From the NCBI RefSeq assembly GCF_008973665.1, contig NZ_WACP01000004.1, positions 372,001 to 436,000 on the forward strand: a stretch of DNA of 64,000 bases, read 5' to 3'. Positions within the stretch are counted from its first letter, which is position 1; each line of letters starts with the position of its first letter. Shown here in pieces: positions 28,290 through 37,241 of this stretch. Below the pieces are notes generated by a model, which worked only from the letters and a program-made list of their open reading frames with translations, did not search any database and was not told the DNA's origin. This DNA is from Paenibacillus tengchongensis. GTDB taxonomy: Bacteria > Bacillota > Bacilli > Paenibacillales > Paenibacillaceae. Position numbers and translations under genes: made by a program.

Positions 28290-28346
28290 AACGGCAAACC
28301 GGCCGGTCTAGGGTATATCATCCTGGGCCGGCCGGTTTGCCGTTTA
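28290..28346 (+). terminator. Hairpin after cysI, probable terminator
   Basis: AACGGCAAACCGGCC pairs perfectly with GGCCGGTTTGCCGTT over 15 bases with a 25-base loop. Only TTTAA follows, so the T run is weak. Confidence 0.65.
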
Positions 28347-28483
28347 AGGGCCACTGCCATGTGGTGTCGTCCTGCCCCCGGCTTCTTCCATGGTATTGAT
28401 CCTATGAATTTGGATGGTTGTACTATAGCAGCAGGCAGCTATGGACATATACTATACCAACACAGATGAAAGGGATGATAGCA

Positions 28484-28882
28484 ATGCCTACCTTTGACAG
28501 TATTCTGGTAACCGGCAGTCAGACCATACAGCAAGACCTTCAAGTCAACGGAAATACGACGGTCGGATCGCATCTCAATGTGACCGGAAGTGAAACCATA
28601 GCGGGAGATTTGCAGGTGAACGGCAACCAGACGGTAGCCAACCACCTGGGAACCGGCGGCGATCTCGATGCCGAAGGCAGCGTATGGGCCAACTTCCGCG
28701 TAGGCGCCGCCAATCTGCCTACTCTGCCCGCCGGCGGATTCAGCATCCAGCAGGTCAGATTTTATGCCGGCGGTACCCCTATGCAGCCGGGGCTGGTGCT
28801 GAAAGGCACCGATGGTCTCGACTATGTGCTGTTCATTGATGTCAGTTTCGGGACGCCCAGCCTGGCGATCGTGCCGGCATAA
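28484..28882 (+). CDS. Small protein with two beta-type repeats, function unknown
   Basis: 132 residues from the ATG at 28484, after AAAGGGA; in-frame upstream ATGs lack sites. Residues about 9-55 are two tandem ~24-residue units: VTGSQTIQQDLQVNGNTTV then VTGSETIAGDLQVNGNQTV. The spacing of T, I, L, V and N suggests a beta-solenoid or trimeric fibre such as those of phage tail or spore surface proteins. The C-terminal half (GGFSIQQVRFYAGGTPMQPGL) looks like a compact beta domain. No signal peptide or membrane segment. It converges on a WbsX-like and a CgeB-like gene, which hints at a surface role; this is a guess. Confidence 0.6.
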   Translation: MPTFDSILVTGSQTIQQDLQVNGNTTVGSHLNVTGSETIAGDLQVNGNQTVANHLGTGGDLDAEGSVWANFRVGAANLPTLPAGGFSIQQVRFYAGGTPMQPGLVLKGTDGLDYVLFIDVSFGTPSLAIVPA

Positions 28883-28893
28883 GGGGAACGGCA

Positions 28894-29985
28894 TCAGCCC
28901 ATCGCAGCCGGGTCGTATCCGGCCAGCTCCAGCGCTCTTCGGGTTTCCTCCAAATAAGCAAATCCGTGCCGCTCATCCGGCTCCAGATAAGTGCCTTCCG
29001 CCCATTCGTTCCAGGCGTTGATGAAGAGAAATTCACTCTGGAACAGATTGGCAGCACGCTCGATCTGCCGATGCAGATAATGCCCGAATTTGCGCGGGGA
29101 GGCTCCGATGCAGCTCTGGCCCCGCAGCCCAAGCCGCGGCGTATTGTCCCAGTTCACATAAGCTCCCGGAATTATCTTTCCGCCACTCCTGCGGTGCGTG
29201 CGCCCCAGAACCGACAGCCAGAGCTGGTCATAATCGAAGACCAGGTGCTCCTGTCCATCCAGGAGCATGCGCTGCCAGAGCCGCTGGCTATTTCCGTGGG
29301 CGAAGGTATAATGGGGTTCAAATTCCACGCCGGCATCGAATCCGGGCTGCTCCGGCACCTCAAATCCGCCAAGCGTCCGGACAAAATAAATGCCTGCAAG
29401 GCCATTTTCCGTCGCGAGTTCATTCCATAGCCGGTACATCTCGTTCCAGCGGGGAATATTGCCGGGACGGTAAATGATGAACAATGGCCTGCCGTCGACC
29501 CGGATATACCGATCATCCTTGAAGAGAGGCAGCAAATCATAGAAATGCTGTTCCCAGTCGCTTTCATCGCCATAGTCCTGACGGATCAGCAGCTCATGTT
29601 CCCCGCCGTCCCATTTACGGGTCCAGGATTCATTGGCCCATGACAGACAGAACGGCATAGAGGGCTCACCCGATTGATGCATTTCCATTACCGGCCTTTC
29701 CAGCAGCTGTTTGCCTTTGAACCAGTAGTGATAGTAGCAGAAACCGTAAATGCCGTAGGCTCTGGCCAGGTCGGCCTGCCGGCTGCGGGCAGAAGGGCTC
29801 GTAAGATCATAATAGTACTGCTGAAATGGTTCTTTCGGCTGCTGATGGCCGTGATAGAGGGGGACGGCTTTGCGGGTGTTGGTCCACTCCGTGAAGCCTT
29901 CACCCCACCATTTGTCATTCTCGGGAATCCGGTGAAATTGCGGCAATACAAATGCAATCAGCTTCAACTTGCGTTCTACCTCCAC
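28894..29985 (-). CDS. WbsX-like / glycoside hydrolase family 99-like protein
   Basis: 363 residues of the family annotated as WbsX or GH99-like, found in O-antigen, teichoic and surface-glycan loci. Typical motifs are IAFVLPQFHRIPENDKWWGEGFTEWTN at the start (conserved W-W-x-G-F-T-E-W), GIYGFCYYHYWFKGKQLLE, SWANESWTRKWDG and FINAWNEWAEGTYLEPD near the end. These Glu residues in a TIM-barrel would be the active site if it is an endo-mannosidase-like hydrolase. It lies 44 bases after the CgeB-like gene on the same strand, so both may act on one glycan. Confidence 0.85.
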   Translation of the reverse strand: MEVERKLKLIAFVLPQFHRIPENDKWWGEGFTEWTNTRKAVPLYHGHQQPKEPFQQYYYDLTSPSARSRQADLARAYGIYGFCYYHYWFKGKQLLERPVMEMHQSGEPSMPFCLSWANESWTRKWDGGEHELLIRQDYGDESDWEQHFYDLLPLFKDDRYIRVDGRPLFIIYRPGNIPRWNEMYRLWNELATENGLAGIYFVRTLGGFEVPEQPGFDAGVEFEPHYTFAHGNSQRLWQRMLLDGQEHLVFDYDQLWLSVLGRTHRRSGGKIIPGAYVNWDNTPRLGLRGQSCIGASPRKFGHYLHRQIERAANLFQSEFLFINAWNEWAEGTYLEPDERHGFAYLEETRRALELAGYDPAAMG

Positions 29986-30029
29986 TCCAGAAAGCTTCCG
30001 GTCTCCATGCGCCAGGCATCCGGCGGCCT

Positions 30030-31376
30030 TCAGGTGTTAAACACACTGCACAGGAGCTTCAGCGCCATTTGCAGATGGGAATAATCGTAAGTGCTTCTCC
30101 ATAAGGCGCGGCTGGCGACTGCTCGTTTATATTCGGCGTTGGTGGAGTAGTAATGCAGCTTCTCCAGAAGTTCGCTTGCCGTATGGAAAGCGATCATATC
30201 ATCACCGGGATGCATATATTCATATACGTTGGGATGTGCCTCGGCAAGCTGAAAGGTTCCGCAGGCGGCAATATCATATAAGACGGACGCAGGCTGGCCC
30301 CAATGAATGATGATCTCTGCTCCGTTGTAATATCCCTGCAGTTCGGCAGCAGCCGGCAAAGCAGTCAGCTCCGGTAAGGACTCCCAGCCGGCACCGCAGA
30401 CATATCCTTTCTTGAAGCCGAAGATATGACGGATCGTTTCGTAGTATTCCTTACCGCGGGGATGGAAATCCCCAAGCAGCAAAATATCGCAGCGGAATTC
30501 TTCCTCTACAGCCATGGGACAGAAGCGGCTGCGGTCGGCGGCAAAAGGCAGACAGGTCACCTGCCGGCAGCCCAAATGACGGTAGAAGGGGATGTACTGC
30601 ACATTCTGTGTAAATACATACGGAAACAGAGCTGCCAGGTGAAGGGCCGATTCGTCGATGGAGAGACCGTCGTCCATCCAGATCGCTTTGACGGCGCTGC
30701 TGCTGCGGATGATGTCCAGATCGCTGTCTGTGAAATCCCCCGCACTCCCGATAAGCAGCAGCAGGTCGGGTTGAAGCTGCTTCAGCATAGAGGAGAAGCC
30801 GCAGTAGGCCTTTATAGACGTTACTTCGTAGAGCAGCCGCCGGAACTCTTCGGCGATGCTCTGCTCCACCGTCCATAGATCATCCCTGTGCATCGGCGAC
30901 ACAAGCAGCAGGCGCTTCGTTTTATAGTCAACCGTTACTCTTGTCAGCGGCCGTTGATCAGCTTGCGGCGCTGCAGGCACAGGCTCAGGAGGCACGGATT
31001 CCCGGTCTGCAGGGGGCTGGGCCGGGACCTCGGGCTGCGGCAGTATCAGCGGCACCGTCTCCGGACTGCCGGCAGGCGGCGCAGCAGGCGCCAAAGACGC
31101 TGCATGCGGCCCGGTATGGATCAGAAGCGGCATGCCGGACAAATGTTCCTGCGGCAAAGCCGCAAGCGGCAGGGTCTCCGCCGACTCTAACGGCGGCAGC
31201 GGCTGCTGCGGTCTATGGGCAAGCCTGGCAGGCACAGCGGCGTTACGGAATTCGGGCGGCAGAGCATTTAATGACTTCAATGCATGAATTACCGTTTCGG
31301 CAATGAGCTTCTCGGATTTCGGATGCAGCCGGACGGTTTGAACGGCGGCACCTTTGCGCTTCTTCTTTTTTAGCAT
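30030..31376 (-). CDS. CgeB-like glycosyltransferase with Pro/Ala-rich linker
   Basis: 448 residues from ATG 31376. Start is uncertain: AAGGAGGG lies 14 bases before it, and a TTG at 31436 would add 20 residues. N-terminus is strongly basic (LKKKKRKG), followed by a helix and a ~90-residue Pro/Ala-rich linker (about 55-145). Then two Rossmann-like halves: RLLLVSPMHRDDLW, LLLLIGSAGDFTDSDLD, DILLLGDFHPRGKEYYETI, and a C-terminal Glyco_trans_1_2-type half with GYYNGAEIIIHWGQPA, YDIAACGTFQLAE and YSTNAEYKRAVA. This is the DUF3880/CgeB family, B. subtilis CgeB being a spore outer-layer maturation protein. Donor and acceptor are unknown. Confidence 0.78.
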   Translation of the reverse strand: MLKKKKRKGAAVQTVRLHPKSEKLIAETVIHALKSLNALPPEFRNAAVPARLAHRPQQPLPPLESAETLPLAALPQEHLSGMPLLIHTGPHAASLAPAAPPAGSPETVPLILPQPEVPAQPPADRESVPPEPVPAAPQADQRPLTRVTVDYKTKRLLLVSPMHRDDLWTVEQSIAEEFRRLLYEVTSIKAYCGFSSMLKQLQPDLLLLIGSAGDFTDSDLDIIRSSSAVKAIWMDDGLSIDESALHLAALFPYVFTQNVQYIPFYRHLGCRQVTCLPFAADRSRFCPMAVEEEFRCDILLLGDFHPRGKEYYETIRHIFGFKKGYVCGAGWESLPELTALPAAAELQGYYNGAEIIIHWGQPASVLYDIAACGTFQLAEAHPNVYEYMHPGDDMIAFHTASELLEKLHYYSTNAEYKRAVASRALWRSTYDYSHLQMALKLLCSVFNT

Positions 31377-31461
31377 GTTAAAGTTGCCATCCCTCCTTGC
31401 CACCATCCACGGATTTATTTTATGAAACTGCGCCAAATTTGCTACTTCCGCGGATAAAGAT

Positions 31462-31490
31462 TTGGATTTCCGGCGGTTTTCTTACATAAT
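31462..31490 (+). promoter_or_regulatory. Possible sigma-A promoter of the aminopeptidase gene
   Basis: TTGGAT, a 17-base spacer, then CATAAT (4 of 6 and 5 of 6 matches to TTGACA/TATAAT), about 75 bases before the ATG. Plausible but not unique. Confidence 0.35.
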
Positions 31491-31565
31491 ATATAAGAGC
31501 ACTAACCACATCACCAGGAGCCATTATCTTAAAATAATGTGTTCTGTACAAAAGAGGCGAAGATC

Positions 31566-32312
31566 ATGATTATTTTGAAGTCCACGGAAGAAATCGCAAT
31601 GATGCGCGAAGCGGGTAAAATTCTCGCCGCCTGCCATCAGGAGATTGCCGGAATGCTGAAGCCGGGCATTACCACCTGGGAGATTGACCAGTTTGCCGAG
31701 AAATTCATGCTAGCCCACGGCGCTACGCCGGAGCAAAAGGGCTATCATGGTTATCCCTACGCTACCTGCGCGTCGGTAAACGATGTAATCTGCCACGGCT
31801 TTCCGAAACAAGAACCGCTGAAAGACGGCGATATTGTCACCATTGATATGGTAGTCAACCTGAACGGCTGGCTGGCCGATTCGGCCTGGTCGTACGGAAT
31901 CGGCAATATCAGCGAACAGGCGTCCAATCTGCTGGAGACGACGAAGGAGTCGCTGTTTAAGGGCATTGAAATGGCGGTGGCCGGCAACCGGATCGGCGAT
32001 GTCGCCCATGCGGTCCAAACCTTAGCCGAAAGCCGGGGCTTCTCGATCGTGCGTGATTTCATCGGCCACGGCATCGGCAGCGAAATGCATGAGAAGCCGG
32101 ATGTTCCGCATTACGGGCCTGCGGGGAAGGGGCCGCGCATCAAAGAGGGCATGGTGTTCACCATTGAGCCGATGCTCAATACCGGAAGCTACCGGACAAA
32201 GGTCGACGCCGACGGCTGGACCGCCCGGACGATTGACGGTGGGCTGTCCGCGCAGTATGAGCATACCATCGCCATTACTTCGAACGGTCCCGTCATTTTG
32301 ACAGAGCTGTAG
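31566..32312 (+). CDS. map: Methionine aminopeptidase type I
   Basis: 248 residues from the ATG at 31566. Removes N-terminal Met from nascent proteins. The five metal ligands of the pita-bread fold are in place: Asp in TIDMVVN, Asp in WLADSAWSY, His in FIGHGIGSEMHE, Glu in FTIEPML and Glu in QYEHTIAIT; the substrate His is in VICHGFP. It is not in the usual ribosomal-protein locus (adk-map-infA), so it is likely a second, YflG-like copy. GAGGCGAAG lies before the ATG. It is followed by a terminator. Confidence 0.92.
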   Translation: MIILKSTEEIAMMREAGKILAACHQEIAGMLKPGITTWEIDQFAEKFMLAHGATPEQKGYHGYPYATCASVNDVICHGFPKQEPLKDGDIVTIDMVVNLNGWLADSAWSYGIGNISEQASNLLETTKESLFKGIEMAVAGNRIGDVAHAVQTLAESRGFSIVRDFIGHGIGSEMHEKPDVPHYGPAGKGPRIKEGMVFTIEPMLNTGSYRTKVDADGWTARTIDGGLSAQYEHTIAITSNGPVILTEL

Positions 32313-32332
32313 CATCTGATTTCACATTAATG

Positions 32333-32378
32333 AACCCGGGCATTGCTGTTTGACGCAGCATGGCCCGGGTTTATTTTG
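32333..32378 (+). terminator. Terminator after map
   Basis: AACCCGGGC..TTGCTG pairs with CAGCAT..GCCCGGGTT with one bulge and is followed by TATTTTG. Confidence 0.8.
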
Positions 32379-32477
32379 TCTTCGCGGCGAATGTGTCGGA
32401 ATTCACGGAAACTTGCAGACAAAAACAATATAATGGTATGACTTTAGGCTCAAATGAAATGAATTGAGGATTGTCCA

Positions 32478-33905
32478 ATGGCTACTGATATCTCATGCAA
32501 GAACCTGCATCATCAGCCGACGCCTGCGCAGTGCAGGGACCATTACGGCTGCATTTATGACAACAACCACTTGATTACGCTGATGATTGACCCGCAAGAC
32601 GGAGGGATCGTTGATGCTAACAAAGCGGCTTGTGAATTTTACGGTTATAATCTGCGGATGTTCCGTAAGCTCGATCTTTCGGACTTAAGCTTAGACGGAC
32701 CGGAAGGGCTGCAGCATTTTCTGTCGGATGTCTTTCCCGGCGGGCAGTATACTGCGGGCAGGGTAATTACCGGCCGGCATAAGCTCTCCGGCGGGCAAAT
32801 CATCGATGTGGAGATGCATACCGGAATGATTACAATGCTGGGGAAGAACTGCGTCTATACGGTCGTTCATGATGTCAGCGAGCGCGTCCGCTCGCAGCAG
32901 CGGCTTAAGGAAAGCGAGGAGCGTTACCGCGATCTGGTGGAGCTGTGCCCGGAAGCCATTCTGGTGTACAGCGCCGGAACCATCCTCTTTGCCAACCGGC
33001 AGGCGGGAAGAATGTTCGGCCGGCCGAAGGAGGAGCTGATCGGCAGGAGCATCGATGATTTTTTCACCGAAGTGCCGCTCTGCCGATCTGAATATATCAA
33101 GCTGAAGAGCAAAAACAGTATGAAGGGCGACTTCCGCCTGGAACAGCGGTATATCCGGCATGACCGCACCGCCTTCGACCTGGAAATCTCCGGCGCTCCG
33201 ATTACCTTTGAGGGAAATGCCGCGCTGCAGCTGGTGTTTCGGGACATTACCGAGAGCAGGAAGGAGATGGAGCGGGCGATCATTATGCAGGAGCACCGTC
33301 ATGCCGCTCCTTTCCCGATGGAGCACCGGGCGGAGCTGTCCAGGCTGTATATTCCCGCCAAATCGCTGAGCGGAGACTTCTATCTGTTCCATAAGCTGGA
33401 TGAGCAGCGTGTCGTCGGCATCATCGGCGATGTCGCCGGCAAGGGGATCAGTGCCGCGCTGAGCATTTCGGCCCTGCGGGTACTCTTCCTGGACAGCCTG
33501 CAGAATACCGCCGATCCCGTACATATTCTGCAGGATTTGAATCTGAAGGCGGTGCAGCATCTGGGTGAGGATTACATTGCCGCCTGCTGTTTTGTCTTGG
33601 ATTTCGGAAGCGGCCTTCTCACCGCTGCAGGCGCCGGAATCAATGAGTTTATTTATGCTCCCGCCGGAGCAGACAGCCGTACTGTGACCGTCAAGGGGGC
33701 GCCGCTGGGGATGTTCGCAGGCAGCGAATTCGAACAGACGGTGGTATCTTTCTCCCCGGGCGACCGGTTCTGCTTCTACAGTGACGGCATGGAGCTGCTA
33801 TTCGGCGGACATGAGCTGGCCGGGAGCCTCAGCTGCCTGCAGGAGAGAATGGCCGGTGCAACGCTGCAGGATGATTGCACTTGGCTGAGTCTGACTATTA
33901 AATGA
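32478..33905 (+). CDS. PAS-PAS-PP2C (SpoIIE/RsbU-type) serine phosphatase
   Basis: 475 residues. Two PAS domains (about 25-145 and 150-270; second begins RYRDLVELCPEAILVY) sense a ligand or redox state and control a PP2C-like SpoIIE domain from about 285 to the end. Metal-binding acidic residues are in SLSGDFYLF and GDVAGKGISAALSISALR, the normal RsbU/SpoIIE motifs, and SDGMELLFG near 435. It should dephosphorylate a STAS anti-anti-factor, and one is encoded 2.5 kb downstream in the same run. The next gene is an RsbW-like kinase 18 bases away. Confidence 0.9.
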   Translation: MATDISCKNLHHQPTPAQCRDHYGCIYDNNHLITLMIDPQDGGIVDANKAACEFYGYNLRMFRKLDLSDLSLDGPEGLQHFLSDVFPGGQYTAGRVITGRHKLSGGQIIDVEMHTGMITMLGKNCVYTVVHDVSERVRSQQRLKESEERYRDLVELCPEAILVYSAGTILFANRQAGRMFGRPKEELIGRSIDDFFTEVPLCRSEYIKLKSKNSMKGDFRLEQRYIRHDRTAFDLEISGAPITFEGNAALQLVFRDITESRKEMERAIIMQEHRHAAPFPMEHRAELSRLYIPAKSLSGDFYLFHKLDEQRVVGIIGDVAGKGISAALSISALRVLFLDSLQNTADPVHILQDLNLKAVQHLGEDYIAACCFVLDFGSGLLTAAGAGINEFIYAPAGADSRTVTVKGAPLGMFAGSEFEQTVVSFSPGDRFCFYSDGMELLFGGHELAGSLSCLQERMAGATLQDDCTWLSLTIK

Positions 33906-33923
33906 AGAAGCAGGGAGAGGATT

Positions 33924-34325
33924 ATGAGGATCTTACAAAGTGAAGTGAAGTTGTACGGGGCTGAACATACTCAAAGAATAATCGACGGGATGATCGCCGA
34001 GCTTGATTTGCATGAGCATGCTTTTGACATCCGGCTGATCCTGGCGGAAGCCATAACCAATGCCCACATGCATGGCAACGGCGGCGACTCCGCGAAGCCG
34101 ATTCTGGTCCGCTATGTCCTGGATGCCGGATGGCTGGAGCTTCAGGTGGAGGATTGCGGGCCGGGAATTACAGGGCTGCCCATTCCCAATGAGATCAGCG
34201 ATGACGCCTTGCTGAACGACCGGGGCCGGGGGCTGTTTCTGATCCGCTGCTTCGCAGACAGGGTGGAGATGAGGGGCAATATTATGTGCATAAGCAAGAA
34301 CATCAGTATCAGCCACACCGCTTAG
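33924..34325 (+). CDS. RsbW/SpoIIAB-like serine kinase (anti-sigma-type ATPase)
   Basis: 133 residues of the small HATPase class. N box [15 protein letters not shown]1 box VEDCGPGI, and G2 box [15 protein letters not shown] are all intact, so it should bind ATP and phosphorylate a STAS partner. Such proteins sequester a sigma factor or another target. No sigma factor lies next to it; the neighbours are the PP2C phosphatase, a chemoreceptor and a STAS protein, so its target may not be a sigma factor. AGGGAGAGGA site 5 bases before the ATG. Confidence 0.88.
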   Translation: MRILQSEVKLYGAEHTQRIIDGMIAELDLHEHAFDIRLILAEAITNAHMHGNGGDSAKPILVRYVLDAGWLELQVEDCGPGITGLPIPNEISDDALLNDRGRGLFLIRCFADRVEMRGNIMCISKNISISHTA

Positions 34326-34362
34326 CCGGGCTGGGCGTGTGAATGATGAAGGAGAGAATGTG

Positions 34363-36378
34363 TTGAAATTAAGTTTAAAGGTGAAAATGAGCGCGTTGTT
34401 GTTTCTGATTATTACAGTGCCGCTGGCAGGCTCCGGATTCGTCTCCTACAGGCTGGCTGCGGACAGTCTGCAGACTACGATTGAGGAGGAATTGCGGACG
34501 ACAACAGGGCGGGCGGCAGATGCCATTACAGCCAAGCTCGAAGCTGTGGATCATTACCTGCAGATTGCCGGCAGTAATGCTGCGCTCGCTGAATACGCAG
34601 CAAATCCGGCGCTTGAGGCGGCCGAGTCGACTGCGTATCATTACCTTTCGGGCATGCAAAAGGACAATGCAGATTCCCTGGAATCGCTTATCATTGCCGG
34701 GACGGACGGCAAGGCGCTGCTCACCGGCAGTTCACGGAGCCCGGAGCTGGATTTGCAGGACCGGGAATATTTTCAGCAGGCATTGAAGGGTGAAGATGCG
34801 GTCAGCGAGGTCATCGACTCCAGGGACACAGGCTCTCAGGTTATCGCCATCGCCCATCCGCTGCGCATCGGAGAACGGGTTACCGGCGTACTTGTCGGAA
34901 CGATTCCGTTCAATGTAATCTCGTTGCCGGCTGCCGGGGTGAAGGTTGCAGACAGCGGGTACGGGTATATCATTGACCGCACAGGACTCATTGTTTATCA
35001 TCCGGACAGCAGCAAGATTCTCAAGGAGAACCTGGGTGAGAGCGGTAATGAGGAACTGAACGCGCTGGTGCAGCAGATGAAAGCGGGCGAGACAGCCCAC
35101 GGCTTCTATACATATGAAGGCATTTATAAATTTGTTTCCTTTGAGCCCGCAGGGAACTGGGTAGTGGCGACGACGGCGAATTACAGCGATTATATGAAGC
35201 CCGCGCTGGAGATCCGCAATACTACGCTGATAACCGTAGCTGTATTTATCGCTGTGGCGATGGCTGCCGGATACTTCTTTACTACGCGGAATATCATTGG
35301 CCCGGTGCGCAAGCTGCAGAAGGCGATGGCGCTGGCCGGAGACGGCGATCTCACTGTTCATACCGATATCCGCTCAGGGGATGAGCTGCAGGTGCTGAGC
35401 GATTCTTTTAATGCGATGATCGACAAACAGGAAGCAATAATTGAGAAGGTAAGAAGCGGCTCCGGTCAACTGGCCTCCATGTCGCAGGAAATTCTGGCCG
35501 CCTCGGAGGAGATTAACGCCTCAATTGAGGAGATCAGCTCCAGTACCCAGGAAATTGCTGCAGGTGCGGACAACAACAATCATTCTGTCGTCAATGCCTC
35601 CCAAGTGCTAGTGCAGCTCTCCAGTCTGGTGCAGCTGGCCCAGAGCAAGGCAGCGGCTACCTCGCATAATGCCGGGATTACTAATTCGGCCGCCCAGGAA
35701 GGCAGAGCCAAGGTCATGAACACGGTTGAAGCGATGGATATGATCAGCAGCAGCACCCGGGCGACCGAAGAGCAGCTTGCGGCGGTCAGCGAGCTGTCCG
35801 GAAAGGTCTCGAATATTATTGGCACCATCAATGCCATTGCCGGACAGACCCATCTGCTGGCCTTGAACGCCGCCATTGAGGCCGCCCGTGCAGGCGAGCA
35901 TGGCCAAGGCTTCAGCGTGGTGGCGGGCGAGGTGCGGAAGCTCTCGGATGAGACGAACCGGCAGGCCAATGAAATCGCAGAGCTGGTGCAGGATATGATC
36001 GGGCGCATCACTCAGGCCGTCAAGTCGATGTCCGGGGCTTCCGAAGCGGTCGGCGGCGGCGTGCAGATCGTCGCCGAGACCGACCGCGCCTTCCTGCATA
36101 TTATCGACGCCGTGGAATCCATCCGGGGCAATGTCCGGGAGATTCTGGACATTACCCGCGATGAGGTGGCCACCAGCGACCAGATTATCAAGCTGATTGA
36201 TTCCATGGGTACCATTTCCGAAATGGCAGCGGCCAATACCGAGAATGTATCCAGTGCCACCGAGGAGCAGGCTGCGACAATCAGCAACTTCGTCTCGTCC
36301 GCCGAGGAAGTTAGCACAATGGCGGCCGAACTTGAGCTGCTGGTAGAGCAATTTAAAATCAGGGGGGATCAAGAATGA
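34363..36378 (+). CDS. Methyl-accepting chemotaxis protein with double Cache sensor
   Basis: 671 residues. The TTG at 34363 is preferred (GTG 34360 is also possible) since AAGGAGAG lies 8 bases before it; GTG 34339 has no site. Membrane helices at about 5-25 and 278-300 flank a periplasm-facing dCache-type sensor ([30 protein letters not shown]), as in amino-acid or organic-acid receptors. HAMP follows, then a long coiled-coil signalling domain with hairpin tip [28 protein letters not shown]. It sits inside a partner-switching gene run and overlaps the STAS gene by 4 bases (ATGA). The coupling suggests the receptor and the switch share a signal. Confidence 0.9.
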   Translation: MKLSLKVKMSALLFLIITVPLAGSGFVSYRLAADSLQTTIEEELRTTTGRAADAITAKLEAVDHYLQIAGSNAALAEYAANPALEAAESTAYHYLSGMQKDNADSLESLIIAGTDGKALLTGSSRSPELDLQDREYFQQALKGEDAVSEVIDSRDTGSQVIAIAHPLRIGERVTGVLVGTIPFNVISLPAAGVKVADSGYGYIIDRTGLIVYHPDSSKILKENLGESGNEELNALVQQMKAGETAHGFYTYEGIYKFVSFEPAGNWVVATTANYSDYMKPALEIRNTTLITVAVFIAVAMAAGYFFTTRNIIGPVRKLQKAMALAGDGDLTVHTDIRSGDELQVLSDSFNAMIDKQEAIIEKVRSGSGQLASMSQEILAASEEINASIEEISSSTQEIAAGADNNNHSVVNASQVLVQLSSLVQLAQSKAAATSHNAGITNSAAQEGRAKVMNTVEAMDMISSSTRATEEQLAAVSELSGKVSNIIGTINAIAGQTHLLALNAAIEAARAGEHGQGFSVVAGEVRKLSDETNRQANEIAELVQDMIGRITQAVKSMSGASEAVGGGVQIVAETDRAFLHIIDAVESIRGNVREILDITRDEVATSDQIIKLIDSMGTISEMAAANTENVSSATEEQAATISNFVSSAEEVSTMAAELELLVEQFKIRGDQE

Positions 36379-36653
36379 CTGAGCTGCGTATTGCCATACC
36401 AGAGATGTTCTCCGTAGATGAGGCGGGTATGTTCAGAGACCAGACCCGCACAACTATAGAGCAGGGGACGGTCAACCTGCTGCTTGATTTTGCCGGTTGC
36501 AGGTTTATCGACAGCACCGGACTGGGCGTCATCGTCAGCACATACAAGAAATGCGCCGAGAACGGCGGGACCATCCGGCTGACCGCGCTGCATCCGAATG
36601 TGCTTAAAGTATTCGAGCTCACGCGTCTGACGAACGTATTCGATATCATATAA
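36375..36653 (+). CDS. STAS-domain anti-sigma factor antagonist
   Basis: 92 residues, SpoIIAA/RsbV fold. The phosphorylatable Ser47 lies in [12 protein letters not shown], the hallmark site. It would be phosphorylated by the RsbW-like kinase and released by the PP2C phosphatase encoded upstream. Starts within the last four bases of the chemoreceptor gene, so it is translationally coupled to it. A terminator closes the run. Confidence 0.92.
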   Translation: MTELRIAIPEMFSVDEAGMFRDQTRTTIEQGTVNLLLDFAGCRFIDSTGLGVIVSTYKKCAENGGTIRLTALHPNVLKVFELTRLTNVFDII

Positions 36654-36659
36654 CATAAG

Positions 36660-36706
36660 CAAGGCTTCCTTTCCGCAGCCAGCTGCGGATGGAAGCCTTG
36701 TTTTTT
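36660..36706 (+). terminator. Terminator of the partner-switching run
   Basis: CAAGGCTTCC pairs with GGAAGCCTTG, inside which CCGCAG pairs with CTGCGG, and TTTTTT follows at 36701-36706. Confidence 0.9.
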
Positions 36707-36754
36707 ACTTAGAGATCATAAGTCTTTGAGAGATTATTTTACCAACTGTAATCG

Positions 36755-37159
36755 TTAATCCGTTATATTACGCGTATAATATTCGATAATGTCTTTGCGG
36801 CGGATGATGCCGAGGAAAACTCCTGCGCGGTCGGTGACTGGGACGAAGTTCTGGTCGGCAGCGAGCGTCAGCATATCCTCCATCTGGGCGTGAATCTCCA
36901 CACTCTCATTATGCACATGCCGCTGGATATCACTGACCTTAATGTCGCGCATGTTCTCAAAATGCAGCCCGGCCGTATTCTTCAGCTTCCACAGCAGATC
37001 GCCTTCGGATAAAGTGCCGACATACTTCCCTTCCTCATCAATAATCGGGATGGCCGAGTAATAATGCCGTTCCAGTTCGTCCATCGCCTCCAGCATAGAG
37101 ATGGAGGAGGTAATGTAGGCAACCTGATCCTTCGGCAGAAGGAAGTAGGAAATTTCCAT
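36755..37159 (-). CDS. CBS-domain pair protein
   Basis: 134 residues forming two CBS motifs: ITSSISMLEAMDELERHYYSAIPIIDEEGKYVGTLSEGDLLW and the second half with FVPVTDRAGVFLGIIRRKDIIEYY. Such pairs bind adenylyl nucleotides; its size and layout resemble B. subtilis DarB/YkuL, a cyclic di-AMP receptor, but the similarity is not strong enough to claim that ligand. Single gene on the minus strand with an AAAGGAG site before the ATG. Confidence 0.85.
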   Translation of the reverse strand: MEISYFLLPKDQVAYITSSISMLEAMDELERHYYSAIPIIDEEGKYVGTLSEGDLLWKLKNTAGLHFENMRDIKVSDIQRHVHNESVEIHAQMEDMLTLAADQNFVPVTDRAGVFLGIIRRKDIIEYYTRNITD

Positions 37160-37226
37160 AGCAACGTCTCCTTTTCGGCGGGATGATGTTCATTTCACGG
37201 GTACTTCCATTAAACCACAGAATGTA

Positions 37227-37241
37227 ATGTAAGCGCTATTC
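37227..37241 (+). promoter_or_regulatory. Weak cre-like sequence
   Basis: ATGTAAGCGCTATTC contains the cre core TGTAAGCGCT but departs from the consensus at its last two fixed bases. It overlaps the end of the serine hydrolase gene and lies about 70 bases before the CBS gene start, so it could affect the latter. Tentative. Confidence 0.2.
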
